Program-made: the position numbers and the translations under genes
Assembly: GCA_902702965.1 (NCBI GenBank)
Contig: CACRXP010000021.1
Span: 997,874-1,061,873, forward strand
Source of the DNA: Spirometra erinaceieuropaei
Taxonomy: Eukaryota > Platyhelminthes > Cestoda > Diphyllobothriidea > Diphyllobothriidae
DNA length: 64,000 nt
Reading direction: 5' to 3'
Notes under the pieces: model-generated
Seen by the model: only the letters and a program-made list of their open reading frames with translations
What the model was told of the DNA's origin: nothing
The model's database searches: none
Shown here: positions 22,915 to 34,689 of the stretch, piece by piece
Layout of the letters: the number at the start of each line of letters is the position of its first letter
How positions within the stretch are numbered: position 1 is the stretch's first letter

Positions 22915-23379
22915 TTACCGTACTGCGAGGGCTACCTTGTATCCTCTTACCACTAAGTCTTTGATTTGTACGCAGGGGCGACAGGTCTGACAGAAGGAGA
23001 CCACGTCGCCCCGCTGATGCGTCCACCAATATCGTTGACGAACTGCAACCAGGGTCTTATCCTGACCGGAAAGTACCGGTTTGTAGCGATTATCGCGGGT
23101 GCTCCGAAAATAAGATACTGCGGACAGTGGCTGACAGGCCTGCAACAGTCCGCCTACCTGTGGCACACACGACGTGGTCAGGCACCGTATTGCCTCAAAG
23201 AAAATGCTTTCTGCCGACGTAAACTGCACATGTTCTGTCCATTTGTCAGATAGAATGATTAAGGCTCGTGTGTGATGTAGGACCTGATGGAGCGATGCGT
23301 GGTATTGGGGCAAAGTATGCAGTGTTTTATCGCAGGTCTTCATGGGGAAGCGTACAACCGGGTAGGCCCATGCTGTCAC
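22915..23379 (-). pseudogene. Ty3/gypsy integrase zinc-binding domain (part 1 of a split element)
   Basis: The C-terminal half of this 154-codon frame reads LVAVRQRYWWTHQRGDV followed by FCQTCRPC and IKDLVVRG. This matches the second half of the HHCC zinc-binding domain of gypsy integrases (…R.RYYWPG…DV..WC..C..C…K…). The first histidine pair is not clear. After the CX2C pair the usual linker to the catalytic core breaks off at about 22915 and resumes at about 20720. RT and RNase H are not recognisable upstream. Confidence 0.6.
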
Positions 23380-24900
23380 TTAATGTTCGAGGACACAATA
23401 AAGTCGAGTGGGGCGGCTGTATGTTGGTGCTCTTGGCACTGTCTCAGTGTGGTGGATTCCCAAGTGGCCGACCAGTCCAAAGCGCGATGTGCATGGGAGG
23501 TGGAAGTATGGACAGGATCGGTTGGCATCTGCCGAGTGGGTGGTGGTGACGCCCATGGTAGGGGAGTTGATAGCGTCATAATAACTGAGCGCGGGAGGGT
23601 GGATTGCAGGAGACCTGGGCTGAGTCCGTCAAGGGTTGAGGGCACGGCATCACAACGGCCAGAACAGGACCCCGATGGGCGTGGGCACCTATCGAAACGG
23701 AGGCAGCGTAGCAACTGTGTGTCACAGAAACCGGATCACTTGCCAGAAAGGTGTGCTCGAAGGGACATTATGCGCCATGAAGTACGCGATTCCTGGACTA
23801 AAAAACCGATTTCTGAGGCGATACCATGACCCGCGAAACCAAAAACGAAGTGAGAGATAAGAGCAGACAAGGCAGGTTTGGTGACGGTATCTTAGCTGCA
23901 GGAGTAAAACGATACACGATGTATCAGTGCAAGTGGCAAATGCGCGTATTCGGATTGAGATAACTCTTTCCCAAAGAAAGGAGGAAAATATGAATAAAGT
24001 AAGACGTTGACAGGATCAGTGTTAAGATAAAGCATAGTCTTCGCATAAAAAGGGACAAGCTATTTGATTACCGAATCCTGATTGGTGGTCTATTTCAAAG
24101 GAAGCCGTGCTTGCATGCGGAGAAGAGGCGGAGGAACCCGAAGGTGAAAATTAAGAACGTTATAGAAGCGGGTAATAGAGGCAGGGGTTCAAACTGGAGA
24201 AAGATCTTGCCCATATTAATGCGGAAATGGAGCTGGAAATCAGCTTCCATGCTCTTAAGCCATAGCAATTTTAAGGCTACCTAACCGACATCTATTTGGA
24301 CAAGCAGCATTTGAATGCGTTTGATAGTAAAGTTTTCAAGTAAAATGTCCTTTGAAATCTTCAATTCTAGGATGAAAAGACTCATTCGCCATACCAAAAA
24401 GTGCACAAACATGAAAGTATGGGAAGTAGAAACACGATGTTAATGACTGTGTTCTCATGAAGTAGCGACTTTTATCTCACGAGCCCTTAGCAAGGACGAC
24501 AATAAGAAAATCCAGTAAATGAATGAACTTACTATTAAAGATGTCCAGCGACCTGATAATGAAGCACACAAGCAGTGCGGAGGTTGACCTGTCGTAGCGG
24601 TCGAAGACTTTTAGGGTAACACACATGGAATAATGAGAAGCACTAGGAGTGATTCCTGGCTTAGAACAAGCTGGGTAGAGTTGTTAGAAACACTATAGCA
24701 CTCATTTAAAGGACAAGGTCGAAGAAGGATTTAGCGAGTACGAATGTATATATCAGAAACAAATGGCTAACCCGGCACTAAAACCAACCATCTGGTGAAC
24801 TCTCTCATGCGTGGAAAATGCATTTGAACTAGTCGAGAGGCAACCAAAAAAACCAAATACACATAGCACACAAGCCAGCAACTACATCACTCACACAGCT
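23380..24900. other. No gene recognised
   Basis: A 180-codon + frame at 23287-23829 and a 112-codon minus frame at 23376-23714 overlap in a GC-rich patch. Neither resembles a known protein. The patch may be degenerate gypsy or Penelope-like sequence. Confidence 0.35.
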
Positions 24901-24904
24901 TGTA

Positions 24905-25185
24905 CACCCTAAGGACAGGGTTGGTTACCTCGATAGAAAAGGCGTTGTATACAAAATTGCATGTGCTAACTGCGGTACCGTCTATTGTGACCGAACTGGG
25001 AAATCTCTCTCAACTCGTATACACGAACACTAGTTAGCGGAGAAGAGACGCGACCACCTATAACAGGTGGCCATGCGCACTACACACTGGACACAAAGTT
25101 GTGTGGGAAAACACTCGTATTGTTGGCGCCTGCCCAATAAGGAACTGCCGTAAAGTCCTGGATGCGTCAATCAACGTATCGATCT
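24905..25185 (+). pseudogene. Penelope-like GIY-YIG endonuclease, decayed
   Basis: The reading KGVVYKIACANCGTVYCDRT matches the start of Penelope-type GIY-YIG nucleases (VVYKI.C..C...YIGET), with the second motif altered to YCD. KSLSTRIHEH supplies the conserved Arg and His. Two in-frame stops and one frameshift follow, after which VWENTRIVGAC completes the domain. The catalytic Glu region near the end is not preserved. It belongs to a different subfamily from the copy at 57.8 kb. Confidence 0.6.
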
Positions 25186-25199
25186 AGGTTCCGCATGCA

Positions 25200-25612
25200 A
25201 ATATCGATCAGGTTAGAGAACGTGCTCGTTGTGTTGTGCCTTGGGTATGACTGGCTGATGACGGTTAATAAACCAGAAATGGCCATTCCGGTCTCCCTTG
25301 TCTTTTTCGGTATCACCTTATCTGCATATATCACTAGTCGCTGTGCGACTGTCTACGAGGGTTCAAGTATGAGCCCAAAGGCACAACAGAACGAGCACGT
25401 TCTCTAACCTGATCGGTAAGCGCCCATCTGTCATAATTGATATTCCCTATCACAACCGACAGGACAACGGGCCCGTGGCCCAATGGTAGAGTGTCAAACT
25501 CCATGACCAAAGATCCCTGATTCGAATCTCAAGTGATCCACACTTGGGGTTAGATATGGCTGGCTGATGACGGCTAATACACCAAAAATGGCCATTCCGG
25601 ACTGTGAGAGGC
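25200..25612 (+). mobile_element. Dimeric tRNA-headed hammerhead element (retrozyme-like)
   Basis: This copy contains two ribozyme segments in tandem, with CTGATGA at 25255 and 25564. The predicted cleavage sites (after 25287 and 25596) are 309 bp apart. Between them lie the TCTCCCTTGTCTTT block, a palindrome arm (25380-25414, whose complement is 25206-25240) and a tRNA-like head (25471-25545: A box TGGCCCAATGGTAGAG, B box GATTCGAATCTC). Tandem ribozymes bounding a unit of about 300 nt are the hallmark of retrozymes and of the schistosome Smα family, which move through self-cleaved, circularised RNA. I see no target duplication here. Confidence 0.7.
25241..25298 (+). ncRNA. Type I hammerhead ribozyme (best preserved copy)
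   Basis: Core boxes are CTGATGA (25255-25261), GAAA (25276-25279) and TT at the cleavage site (25286-25287). Stem II is GGTT/AACC closed by an AATA loop, preceded by a C·A pair at the core. Stem III is a 3 bp ATG/CAT helix with a GC loop. Stem I is open-ended: CCGGTC (25288-25293) pairs with GACTGG (25249-25254), and an outer GGG/CCC helix lies beyond an internal loop. Compensatory differences in the 25.56 and 62.9 kb copies support stems I and II. The C·A mismatch next to the core and the short stem III could lower activity. Confidence 0.65.
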
Positions 25613-26385
25613 TTGCCTCCGGACGGGTTGAGGGAAGGGGGCCAGTGGCAGAGAGGGGAGGTACCACCTATTTTTACTGACACCCAGTCACACAATCACC
25701 GTCCCATATCCGCGTGGGAAGTGTCTAATCACTCAGAAAACTCTATACAACCCGTGGGACGTTACTCTGCAGGACGGTGTGCATCACGGTAAAACAACCA
25801 GAACAACTAGGGAAGAGGGATAAGAATGTTAAAGGTCAGTTATTTTAATACCTTTGCGCAGTATACCCTCTGAGACCGAAGGGCGGCATAAGAAAACCCC
25901 AAAAGATATACCAAAGTCTAAAAGAAATAATCAAACAAACGATCAGGGAAGTGAATTTTTTATCTACTGCGGGTAATATAAACAGGAGGGACAGAAGTAG
26001 ACCGGTTCATTGAGTGCGGACGAAGTTGATGGTCGGGGTCTTGACGAAACTGAAAGCAGATTGTTTGGAGGGATAGAGGGCTGGGAAGAAAATGTGTTGG
26101 CTTGTGGAGAACAAGCCAGGCTAATTCTCTACAGGCGCTTAAGGACAAAAGGCTCCAGCCCCGGCACTTTTCCAAACCAGACTACTCGCCAGAAGTGAGG
26201 CCGTGACGTCGTCTACTGATCCTGGAACTGAGAAAGAGGCTCAGCAAAGATAAATAAAAGTTATTTATCTGTAACGACCAAGTCAGGTAGCGCTCTTAGT
26301 TCTTCCTTTGGATGGGTCCGAACCGGATGACCGCGCAGACGACGCAGGTTTGACCCGCAACGAAACCAATTCTCCTGTAAATAAC
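25613..26385. other. No recognisable feature
   Basis: Only short frames without family signal. Sequence just below 26.4 kb may be the degenerate 5' end of the CR1-like copy that follows. Confidence 0.35.
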
Positions 26386-26389
26386 AAAC

Positions 26390-28729
26390 TCAAAATCGTG
26401 TACACCAATGTGCAGAGCCTGTTATGAAAATCTGACGAGCTGAAGACTCATCTCTCTGATATATCTCCAGACGTAATCTTACCGACAAAGACCTGCTTGC
26501 CCTAACACGCGAACGACCGTGAGTTAACTATGCCTGAATACCAGCTGTTTAAGGAGATAGGTCAGAACGTCAGGGAGGAGGTGTACTCACGTACGTACAG
26601 CATGGGCTAATAGTTTCAGACAAAACAGATAAACTTACATGAACTTTCGAGTAAATTTGGTTGACTATTAAGGTACTGGGTTCATCAAGCCTCGGCATCC
26701 TGACAGCCTAACGATCGCCGAGAAATGATCCCACGGCTGACGTTCGTCAGCTTGGGGAGCTGGGAAGATTTGCTGTTCGGTATGGCCTCTTGACCATGCA
26801 AGACTTTAATGCACCACTTATTGACTGAAGTTAAGTTTACGCATTCGGTCCAGACCATGCTTTTGATCGACGTTTGCTAGACATGATGCTCAGGCTATTT
26901 CTCACTCAGTACGTTTTGTTTCGGGCGAGGGTTCTTGAAGAGAAACAGTAAAACTGACAGGATCTGGTGCCTACGAAGTCGTCGTCGGGCAACAATGATG
27001 AGGTGCAATGTCTACTTCCAACTAGATCAAAGCGACCATGTCGTACTGTTGTGGGTTGTATTCCATCTTGTTTGTGCCCGAACAAACCACAAAAGTTAGA
27101 TGAAATATTTGGTGCGGCAACCTTGGTCAAATGAATGCTGAAATATACAACACAAAATGGGAATCATTTTTTCGGCGACAACGTCGAAGACTGACACTGG
27201 TTAAGTGAGTTATTGCGTATTCTTCTCAGAGACCACTGTTATATTTCACGGAAGAAATTAAAAAACAGACTCCATTGGCTAACTCGAGCTTTTCAAAACG
27301 AAGTGAATAAAAAGCAGAGGTTGTGGAGGAGATTCCTTCCGGATAGGAACTCTGTGTTGATAAGTGCATACAGGGAGCAGAGAAACCTAATTAAGCGACC
27401 TGTCAGCGGGAAACAGCATGTCTTCGAAAAAGACCTACTGAACCAGGCCATATGATTGCATAAGAAGGAGCACGCGAAACAGAGACCCAATCCCCTATTG
27501 AAAACCAAGGAAGATCTGGAGCTTAATGAAGATGGAGCAAACACAGAGCGCCTTTCACAATTTTTAAGTCCGTCTTTATGAAGAAAAGCGGATTTTTTCC
27601 TCCCGACTGCGACTTAGTGGAAGGTGCAACGGTTGGGACTGTTTCATTCCGCCAAAACACCTGTCCGCAAAGAATTGTTGATGCTGAATGAGTTCAAATC
27701 ACTTGGGCCAGATGAAATACCGCCTCAACTGCCGAACAAGCTTGCTGGTGCCTTTTGCCGTCTAACATGAGCAAGTCGGCGGAATCAGATCTCTGAATCG
27801 CTAGGTTTATCGTTTGAATGGAATGCCATTACAAGAAAAGGACGTCCCAAAATGCTTGTGTGTATCGCAAGTTCGCTTAAAGCACCGTTGCGCTGCCCAA
27901 AGGTGGCCAAATTATCGATGTCAGCCCCATACGCTGTCAAGGGGACTTTCTCCAACTTTGATGAAGACTGCTTCGCTAAAGCCTTTCGAACGTTTGTGCG
28001 GCCGCAACTGCAGTTCACCACTCGAACCTTGAGACCGTGGACCTTTTGGGACCTCAGAATCCTCGAAAAGTTCAAAGACGTGCAGCCAAACTCGTAACTG
28101 GGCAGGGCGCACTACTCTACAAAACATTATCATCTATTCTTAATCTGAAAACAGGCCTGTACGGCAGGATTTATTGGGGCCAATAAATTTCGTGACGGCT
28201 CATCAAATGCAAACCATCCCTGCATTGACATTCTGTGCAAATTCATATTGCTGTGCTCTTCTATTCGTTATCTATTTTATGCAGAGACGGGTTTCAGTTG
28301 ATAAGCTGTCACGAAATTTATTGACACCAATAAATCCTGCTATACATGCCTGCTTTCAGTTCATATTTGTGAAAAAATTCGCCAGATATTCTTGGTCGCT
28401 TTTCTTCGAGTTGCAGGCAGCTAAGAGGTGACCTGATACAAAAGTTCCTCATCACGCGCGGTCAGGATTGCCGTCTTGTACCTGGAGACTTTTACAAGTT
28501 AGGAACCATAACGAACTTGCGAGTTCATCTACTCGAACAAAGTATGACTAGTGCCAGGCTGAACACACGGAAGTTCTTCTTCTCCAGTCGAGTGGTTGAA
28601 GCTTGGAATGCTCTGCCTGCAGGTATCGTTATGTCCACATTCGTTGAGGCCTTTAACAAGAAGCTGGGTCATTATACCATTGTGCATTATAATGCCGCCC
28701 GGCCGATACCATTTTGTCGCTCGGAGTGA
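26390..28729 (+). pseudogene. CR1-like non-LTR retrotransposon (family C, copy A), decayed
   Basis: The order is endonuclease start (VYTNVQSLL… then DVILPTKTCLP near 26395-26520, the N and E motifs of the APE fold), GDFNAP-like QDFNAPLID (about 26800), the linker (27210-27550), the RT entry FKSLGPDEIPPQL (27690), and the thumb FVRPQLQ..T..TLRPW (27990-28050). The C-terminal block is RLNTRKFFFSSRVVEAWNAL (28553-28615). Stops and frameshifts occur throughout and the catalytic FADD box is not readable. A MITE interrupts it at 28145-28359. Confidence 0.7.
28145..28359. mobile_element. MITE inserted in CR1-like copy A
   Basis: Inverted ends of about 50 bp run from CTGAAAACAGG (28145) to CCTGCTTTCAG (28359). 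They include the block AGGATTTATTGG...CCAATAAATTTCGTGAC and its complement. The RT reading of the host element breaks off at about 28141 and resumes at about 28420, so the MITE is younger. A single related arm is present at 60378-60436. No protein is encoded. Confidence 0.7.
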
Positions 28730-29215
28730 CCAATTAATTACTTTTACAATATCACTGTTTATATTTCAGTAACGTTTGTTTTCTGACTATTTCTATTGTA
28801 CCAAACTCACTACACACTGACATTTGCTTTTGCCTCTACAGATACTTCCGAAAATACAAAAATTCGAAAGCGAACTGGTTTCTTTACGGAAACTCGTGTA
28901 AGAGAACAATGGTGGACAAAATGCGGTTAACAGTGTTAAGACCAAGGCAAAGTGCAAAACTCCAAAACGGCCCGAGAACACAATTCGTGAAAAATCACAA
29001 TGTAAGGACGCGGATACCCATAACAAGGGGATACTAACAGCCTAGGCTCTTGTTTCCATTGAAGACAGCGAAGCGAATCAACAAACTCTGTCGGCCATTC
29101 GCGTGTTCAACAGTGCCCTAAGTTGAGGGTGGAGAAACAAACTCGTGGCCAGATGGAGTGGGTAAGCACCACAAGGGGAGTATGAAGCGCAAAGCGATTC
29201 CGATGGAGATCGGCA
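28730..29215. other. Boundary between CR1-like copies A and B
   Basis: No clear domain. It may contain the decayed 3' end of copy A and the 5' endonuclease half of copy B. Confidence 0.3.
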
Positions 29216-29219
29216 GTCG

Positions 29220-30250
29220 ACCGGACCTTGTCCTCATGGGGGCTTTAATGCGCCTTGCATTCAATGGAGCGATATGCATGCGAGGTGCTCTGAATATACC
29301 CTCGAGCACCGTCTCCTAAATGCAACGTTAGAAGCTCTTCTTGGCATGTTCTATTTCCAACTAGAGCGCGTGGAGGGTAACAGACTGGTTGTTAGGATAT
29401 CGTCTTCACCAAAGATTCAGACAGTATAGACGAGTTATACTGCCTACGTCCCCTAGGTTGAAGTGATCAAGCAGTACTTTTATGGAAGTACGAACTATAT
29501 TATGCACCGTCTGTAATAACTGAGACTAGGCCAAATATATGACAAGTGGACTTTGGACAATTGAGAGCCGAGGCATCACGAATAGACGGGGATGTTCTCT
29601 TCTTCGGGAACGGTAACGAGGATTGGAATTTTTTTAGGGTCGGCTATTGTGTCTGATAAAGAGACACTATCCCTTATCAAAGGCTAGGGCATTTAACCGA
29701 CTCCAGTAGCTAACAAGAGATCTCAAAAAGGAGGTCAACAACTAAGGAAGACTGCGGGAGAAGTTCTGCGGAAACAACGACAATGCAGCCTTTGTAGAAT
29801 ATTAAATTCAAAGGAAAATATTGAAATTCTTGATTTCGAAGAGACGAGGGGATTTCGAAAGCAATTTGCTCTAGCAAGCCGTTAAACATCTAAAGTTGCC
29901 CTACAGCTACTTGCGAAAGATTACCCGTGAGAGGAATCCCATTCCTGTCATGAGGAATGGTGGCGGTTGGCGATATCGGACAGCACAAACAAATCTAGGC
30001 CTTTTTCTCTATTCTTCCAGTCTGGGTTCACAAGAGAAGCAGCTAGTTGAGACGGGTACGAGAGAGTGAATTATTGAAAATATCGTATTTCGAGAAGAAG
30101 CGATTTTCGAAGAACTAAAGGATTTGAGGAATGTAAATCTCCCGTTCCGTACTATATCTCCGAAAATCTACTCTCTGATCCGGCCCAAGGGTTTGTATTT
30201 GCGTTTGAAGTGTTACAAGCAGAGCCCTGTGTGGCCCTATTTATGTAAAA
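29220..30250 (+). pseudogene. CR1-like non-LTR retrotransposon (family C, copy B), decayed
   Basis: It starts inside the endonuclease at GGFNAPCIQWSD (about 29240; canonical GDFNAP..W), with the following LLNATLEALLG and valine-rich strand. The linker includes RKITRERNPIPVMRNGGGW and AQTNLGLFLYSS (about 29910-30030), typical of the segment before the RT fingers. The frame is disrupted by many stops. It runs to about 30250, where sequence of the opposite orientation begins. Confidence 0.6.
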
Positions 30251-30319
30251 TCATTTCGCTTATTCGCACTCAAAGTTGTGAACATTTAGAATGCGTTCGT
30301 ATCACAATAGAACGGTAAT

Positions 30320-31480
30320 AATAAGGAAGCGTTTTAGACCATAAACCATCTTCGTTGCTCCTCGTTACACCTGTTTGAGTTGGTCAGTATCCTCTTTCAT
30401 CCATGGCGAAACTGCTGGCATTCCATATTCCAGGTTGGGTCTTATAAGGACGCCAAAAGTATTTTGAGGAGGTCGGAGGGAATATTTTAAGTGCACTTCT
30501 GAGCCGGTGTAAAGTACTAGTTGCTTTTTGGACCATCTGCCTACAGTATTCTGATGGCGTTAGATATGTGGTCGTCCATACACCCAGATCTGTGTTTCTT
30601 TCTACGGTTTATAATGCCGTCCAGTCAATATAGTAATGATGTTAAGGAGGAGCTTTTCGGTCGGTGTTTATGTGTTGGACCACGAATTTGGACCCACTAA
30701 CCTTTAGAAATCGTCGGTTTAACCAAATACTCAGTTTGCCAATGTTCGGTTGCAACTTATTTGCGTCATCAACGCGCTTGATTTCACCTCATATTTTTAT
30801 GTCCTCCACAAACATAAGGGCTTCGGAGTCTAGTTCGCTGGTGCAATCATTTACGCAAATCAGAAAGAGCAGTGGGCCAAAAATAGAACTCTGCGGGACA
30901 CCAATCTCATTTTTTGCCCATTTTGAGGTATAATTATCAGTAACGACTATCTGTCCTCTGAAGAACGGAACTCTCCTGATCCGTTTAAGCATTCTTCCTT
31001 GAATTCCTACATCCCAGATCTTTTACACACGAAGCCAGCGTACAACACTATCAAAGTCTTCCTTGAAGTCAAAAAATATGACATCTACTGGGTTAACCGC
31101 TATGTGTGGTTCTTGTTCATTTTTCGTGCGAGGAAAGAACACTCGTTGGGCAAGAACGTCCTAGTCAAATGCTGTGTTGGATATCACAGAATATTTTGTA
31201 TTTCTCCAGGTATTCCATCATATGTCTTTCGGTGATGCGCTCCATCATTTTACACGCGATGCAAGTAAGACTGACAGGACCATAATTTTCGCAGTCAAAG
31301 CGTGCACCCCTTTATGGATCGGGTGATGAATGCGCACCCCCATTTTTGCGGGAGCTAATATTCTTCAAATGACTTTTAAAATACTAAAGACATTGCCTCG
31401 CACGGTTCATTTGCAAGTTTTCGAAGTGCTAGTGCAGGAATTCGATCCGGAGCAGGCAATTTGGTAGGCTTCAGTCGGAG
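30320..31480 (-). pseudogene. CR1-like reverse transcriptase (family C, copy D), decayed
   Basis: In minus-strand order it reads LRLKPTKLPAPDRIPALAL (31480-31420; RT entry), then FDFKEDFDSVV (palm A), VPQSSIFGPLLFLICVND (B/C), MFVED (the ADD box, altered to VED), then LIRPNLEYGMPAVSPWMK (thumb, about 30440). One catalytic Asp is replaced and several frameshifts exist. It faces copy B and copy C in the opposite direction. Confidence 0.65.
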
Positions 31481-31489
31481 TAGTTCGGC

Positions 31490-32220
31490 CATAGCTATAG
31501 CCGTTAAAAAGTGTGATTCCGCTATTGGGAAGGGTAGGTAGGGGATAAGAGGGGAAGGGAAGTAGGAGGAGACGTTGGTTGTCAAACGGATGGAGGGGCA
31601 AATATAGAATTAGGTTCTCGGGTGAAGGCGAACCGAAAGAAATTAGAAAAGAGGGACGCTTTGACATGGTACTCATTCTTCAGTTTTCTATCTGCAGACC
31701 TAAGGTTAGAGATTAATGTCTGAGCCCTTTTTTATTTCGTATAAAGCCATACAGAATCTTCTGGTTCTCCAGAAAATTTTGATAGTATTTTCAGTTCGAA
31801 TTCCATTCGTATCACCGAAGACTCACTTCTACAAACATTACGTTGTTACTTATATTCCCGTAGGTGCTCTTTGGAGCCGGTCAGTCTGCAACGCCGCCAA
31901 AGCCGATTTCTTTTTTCGAAAAAAGGCCTGTAAATTCGAGTTTATCCACTTTGGGCGGTTCATAAATGCCTTTCATCTATGAGGACAGTTGAAATAAAAA
32001 ATTGCCTTCAGTTAGGAATTAGACGTCTTCCAGACGTCGTTTAATACCATGATGCTGCTGACATTTCTCTCCTCATGAGTGAATAGTCCCACTCCCCAGC
32101 TTTTCTTTCCTACCTATCAGGCAGAATCGGTCTGGAAAACAGTGAGTACTCAAAATACGGCGTAATCCGGTCTCTTGACCCTAATGGCAGTCGGTCCTGC
32201 AGGTCTATCACATTTCCTCC
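31490..32220. other. No gene recognised
   Basis: An 88-codon + frame at 31716-31982 has no family signal. The stretch lies between two CR1-like copies and may include their decayed linkers. Confidence 0.35.
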
Positions 32221-32224
32221 TCTC

Positions 32225-34100
32225 AGGTAAAAATAAAATCATAGCATTTCGATTGCTGTCCTTCCCTGGCCCGCATTCTAAAGGTAACGTACTGGCAGAG
32301 GAGTTTGTCCGTTACCCATTGTAGCAGTTTGTGATTCAAGCGTTGGACGAACCGCTATCCTTCCTGCGCCAGGAATCGTTTGATTCTGAAACCTTTCCAC
32401 AGACTGGAAGAAGGACCGCATTACATCGCTCTACAAAGGCGACATTCGTGCTCTTGCGACGGACTGCGGACCCGTCAATCTGACATCAATCCGTTGCAAA
32501 GTCATGGATGTCACCATCAAAATGGAGTCGATGGTTTATTTGGAAACCCACAACCTCTTGTTCAGTGCGCATTGGGATTTTCTTAAGGGAAGATCGTGTG
32601 ACGAACTTGCTGTACACAGTGCAAGGCTGGACAAGAGCACTTAATGGAAAACGCACTGCGCATGTAGCCTACATCGATTTCTGGATGGCATTCTACAGTG
32701 TTTCGCACCAGCGTCATCTGCACGAGTTGAGCGTCATGGGCTTCGGAGACAAACTTCTTAAAGCGATCGAGAATTTCCCCATCGGCTGTTCCCAAGTTCT
32801 CTGTGTGGGGCTGTAATACTCGAGCCACCCAAGGGTATGGTCTTGTCTTCTTCTCCTTCTAGGCGACAGTCCGTACAGGCTCCCTTGGTGATCTTATCCG
32901 AACGAGTGCCTCCTCGGCGGGAACCCTGGGAATTAGTGTGAATTGAGTCCATCGTCTGCAAGGGCAAGCGTGCACGGATAGAATAGGTCGTCGGTGGAAA
33001 AAGTTTATTGAAAGAGATATATCAGAAGAGGAAAATTAATCCCGTTCCGTCTTCTCGTCGTCCTCCTCTTTACGGGCAGTCTCTCGACGGGTCCCCTCGC
33101 GCTCTTCGACGGCGGTCACTAAAACAAAGTACTTGTGACTTCAATCAGTCAAAATGTACAGGAAGATCATAGCAAGGACACATTAAAACAACAGGGTCAG
33201 TACGTCCTCTGCACGGCAATAGTAATCAAGGCGCAGATTCATAGAGAATGGAGTCTCACGAGGATCAGTGCCCAATCCGACTCTCTTTCGCGTGTTGATT
33301 AGTGATTGCGTAGAGGAATTAAACTGTGGTTGCGCCATGTTTGCAGATTACACTAAAATCTGGAAAGTCATCCACAATACAGCCGACGAGACATTTTTCC
33401 AAGAAGACTGTCGCCGATTGAACGAGTGGTCCAGCAGATGACTCCTGTCCTTCAATTTGGAAAAATGCTCTAAACTGCGTCTCGCAGATCGAAATCGGGC
33501 CCCCAATACGCGGTAATATTACCTGAACGGAACCCTACTTCGAGAATCAGGAACACAGAAAGATCTCGGAGTTTAGATTAGAGGCACATTAATGCCTTCT
33601 AGATAGTGGTATAAGGTGGCTAAGGCCACAAATTCAGTACTGTATGCCATCAAGCGAGCATTTACAATTCTCGGGAAAACTGCTTCTCAGGCGCCTTCGA
33701 CACGTTTTTAGAGCTAAATCGTGAATATGCGATTCAGGTCTGGCGACGCTGGACTCAGTAGGACCTCAATCTGCTCAAAAGGGTGTAGAGGCGAGCCATA
33801 AAATTAGTAGGAAGTCAAGGTGCACTTTCATACCAGATACGACTAAACAACTTTGACCTCTACCCTTTGAGGTATAGACAGTTACGCGGATATTTGCCGC
33901 AAGATGTTCGCACCGTACGTGGCTTAAAATATACGCCCAGTTGTGACAACTTTTTCCAACACTCCACTGCAAATAACCTCCGGGGCATCCCCTCAAACAA
34001 CGTGTGCCCCAAGGAAAACTGTATGTAAGAAATTATTTGTTCTCCTGTGGGATTATTTGCTCTTATCTCAGCGCCAGAAATGAACAGAAAGGCCAACCTT
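32225..34100 (+). pseudogene. CR1-like reverse transcriptase (family C, copy C), decayed
   Basis: Clear RT order: DWKKDRITSLYKG (32400), VNLTSIRCKVMD (32475), FLKGRSCD (32580), AYIDFWMAFYSVSHQR (palm A; the second Asp of DFKKAFDSV is lost), then after an insertion NGVSRGSV (33250), MFADYTKIW (the ADD box, altered to ADY), LSFNLEKC (33450) and YAIKRAF (33640). The first catalytic Asp is kept and the third is replaced by Tyr. Stops are frequent. About 410 bp of foreign sequence (32820-33235) separates palm A from palm B. Confidence 0.7.
32820..33235. other. Unidentified insertion in CR1-like copy C
   Basis: The RT reading stops after SQVLCVGL at 32816 and resumes near 33240, where the family normally has only a short linker. 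The inserted segment is pyrimidine-rich on the + strand near 32845 and 33050. I find no terminal repeats or coding signal. Confidence 0.45.
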
Positions 34101-34149
34101 ATCAATGAAAAACAGATTTTAACATAATGAAGAACAAATTTATATCGAG

Positions 34150-34689
34150 AATTGAGGCTGTTGGTTCAAGTGAGAGCCCGGAGGACGAGTAGAGATCGTA
34201 TAGTACGATTTAGCCCGATTTGATACGGCGCTTTTGTCTAGTGAAGATAGAAAAAACGACTAGTCTACTTTTCAGGCTAACCAGGGATCTGAGTAGATAG
34301 TTACGGAAGAAAAGTAAAAGGTAGAGGATATTTTGGGGAAAGTGGATCGCCAGTGCAACCCGAGCAGTTTCGTCGTCGACGAAATGCAGTCAGAAAATGC
34401 CCCCGTTAGGCACGGAAGGAGTATGAATCAAGAAATTTCCGACAGGCTGGCCAATAACCTAAGATCTTAATCCACTGTATTAATAGTAGGCTGAAAACAA
34501 GTCGCGGTACTGGAGGATGGTAATGGTGTAGAAATCGTTAAAAACGACGCTAAAGCCGAACAATTGGAACAGTACTGTGCCTCAATATTCACCAGGGAAA
34601 CGAAGTTTCAGAATCCCATTGTCAGCGATGGTATTGTAACCAATGGCCCCGTTCTTGAATCTACACCCTTCCTGGAATCTGTCGCAGAA
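34150..34689 (+). pseudogene. Family J non-LTR fragment (segment before the RT)
   Basis: Readings such as LEDGNGVEIVKNDAKAEQL followed by YCASIFTRET (34510-34600) match the segment preceding the RT fingers in Jockey/CR1-group proteins (…DG..V..D..KAE.LN.YF.SVFT.E). It ends abruptly at 34690, where an inverted family J tail begins, so the later insertion probably cut it. Confidence 0.45.

Noticed and set aside
23287..23829. 180-codon + strand frame
   Set aside because: GC-rich patch with an equally open opposite frame and no recognised domain. Likely chance or shadow of a decayed element.
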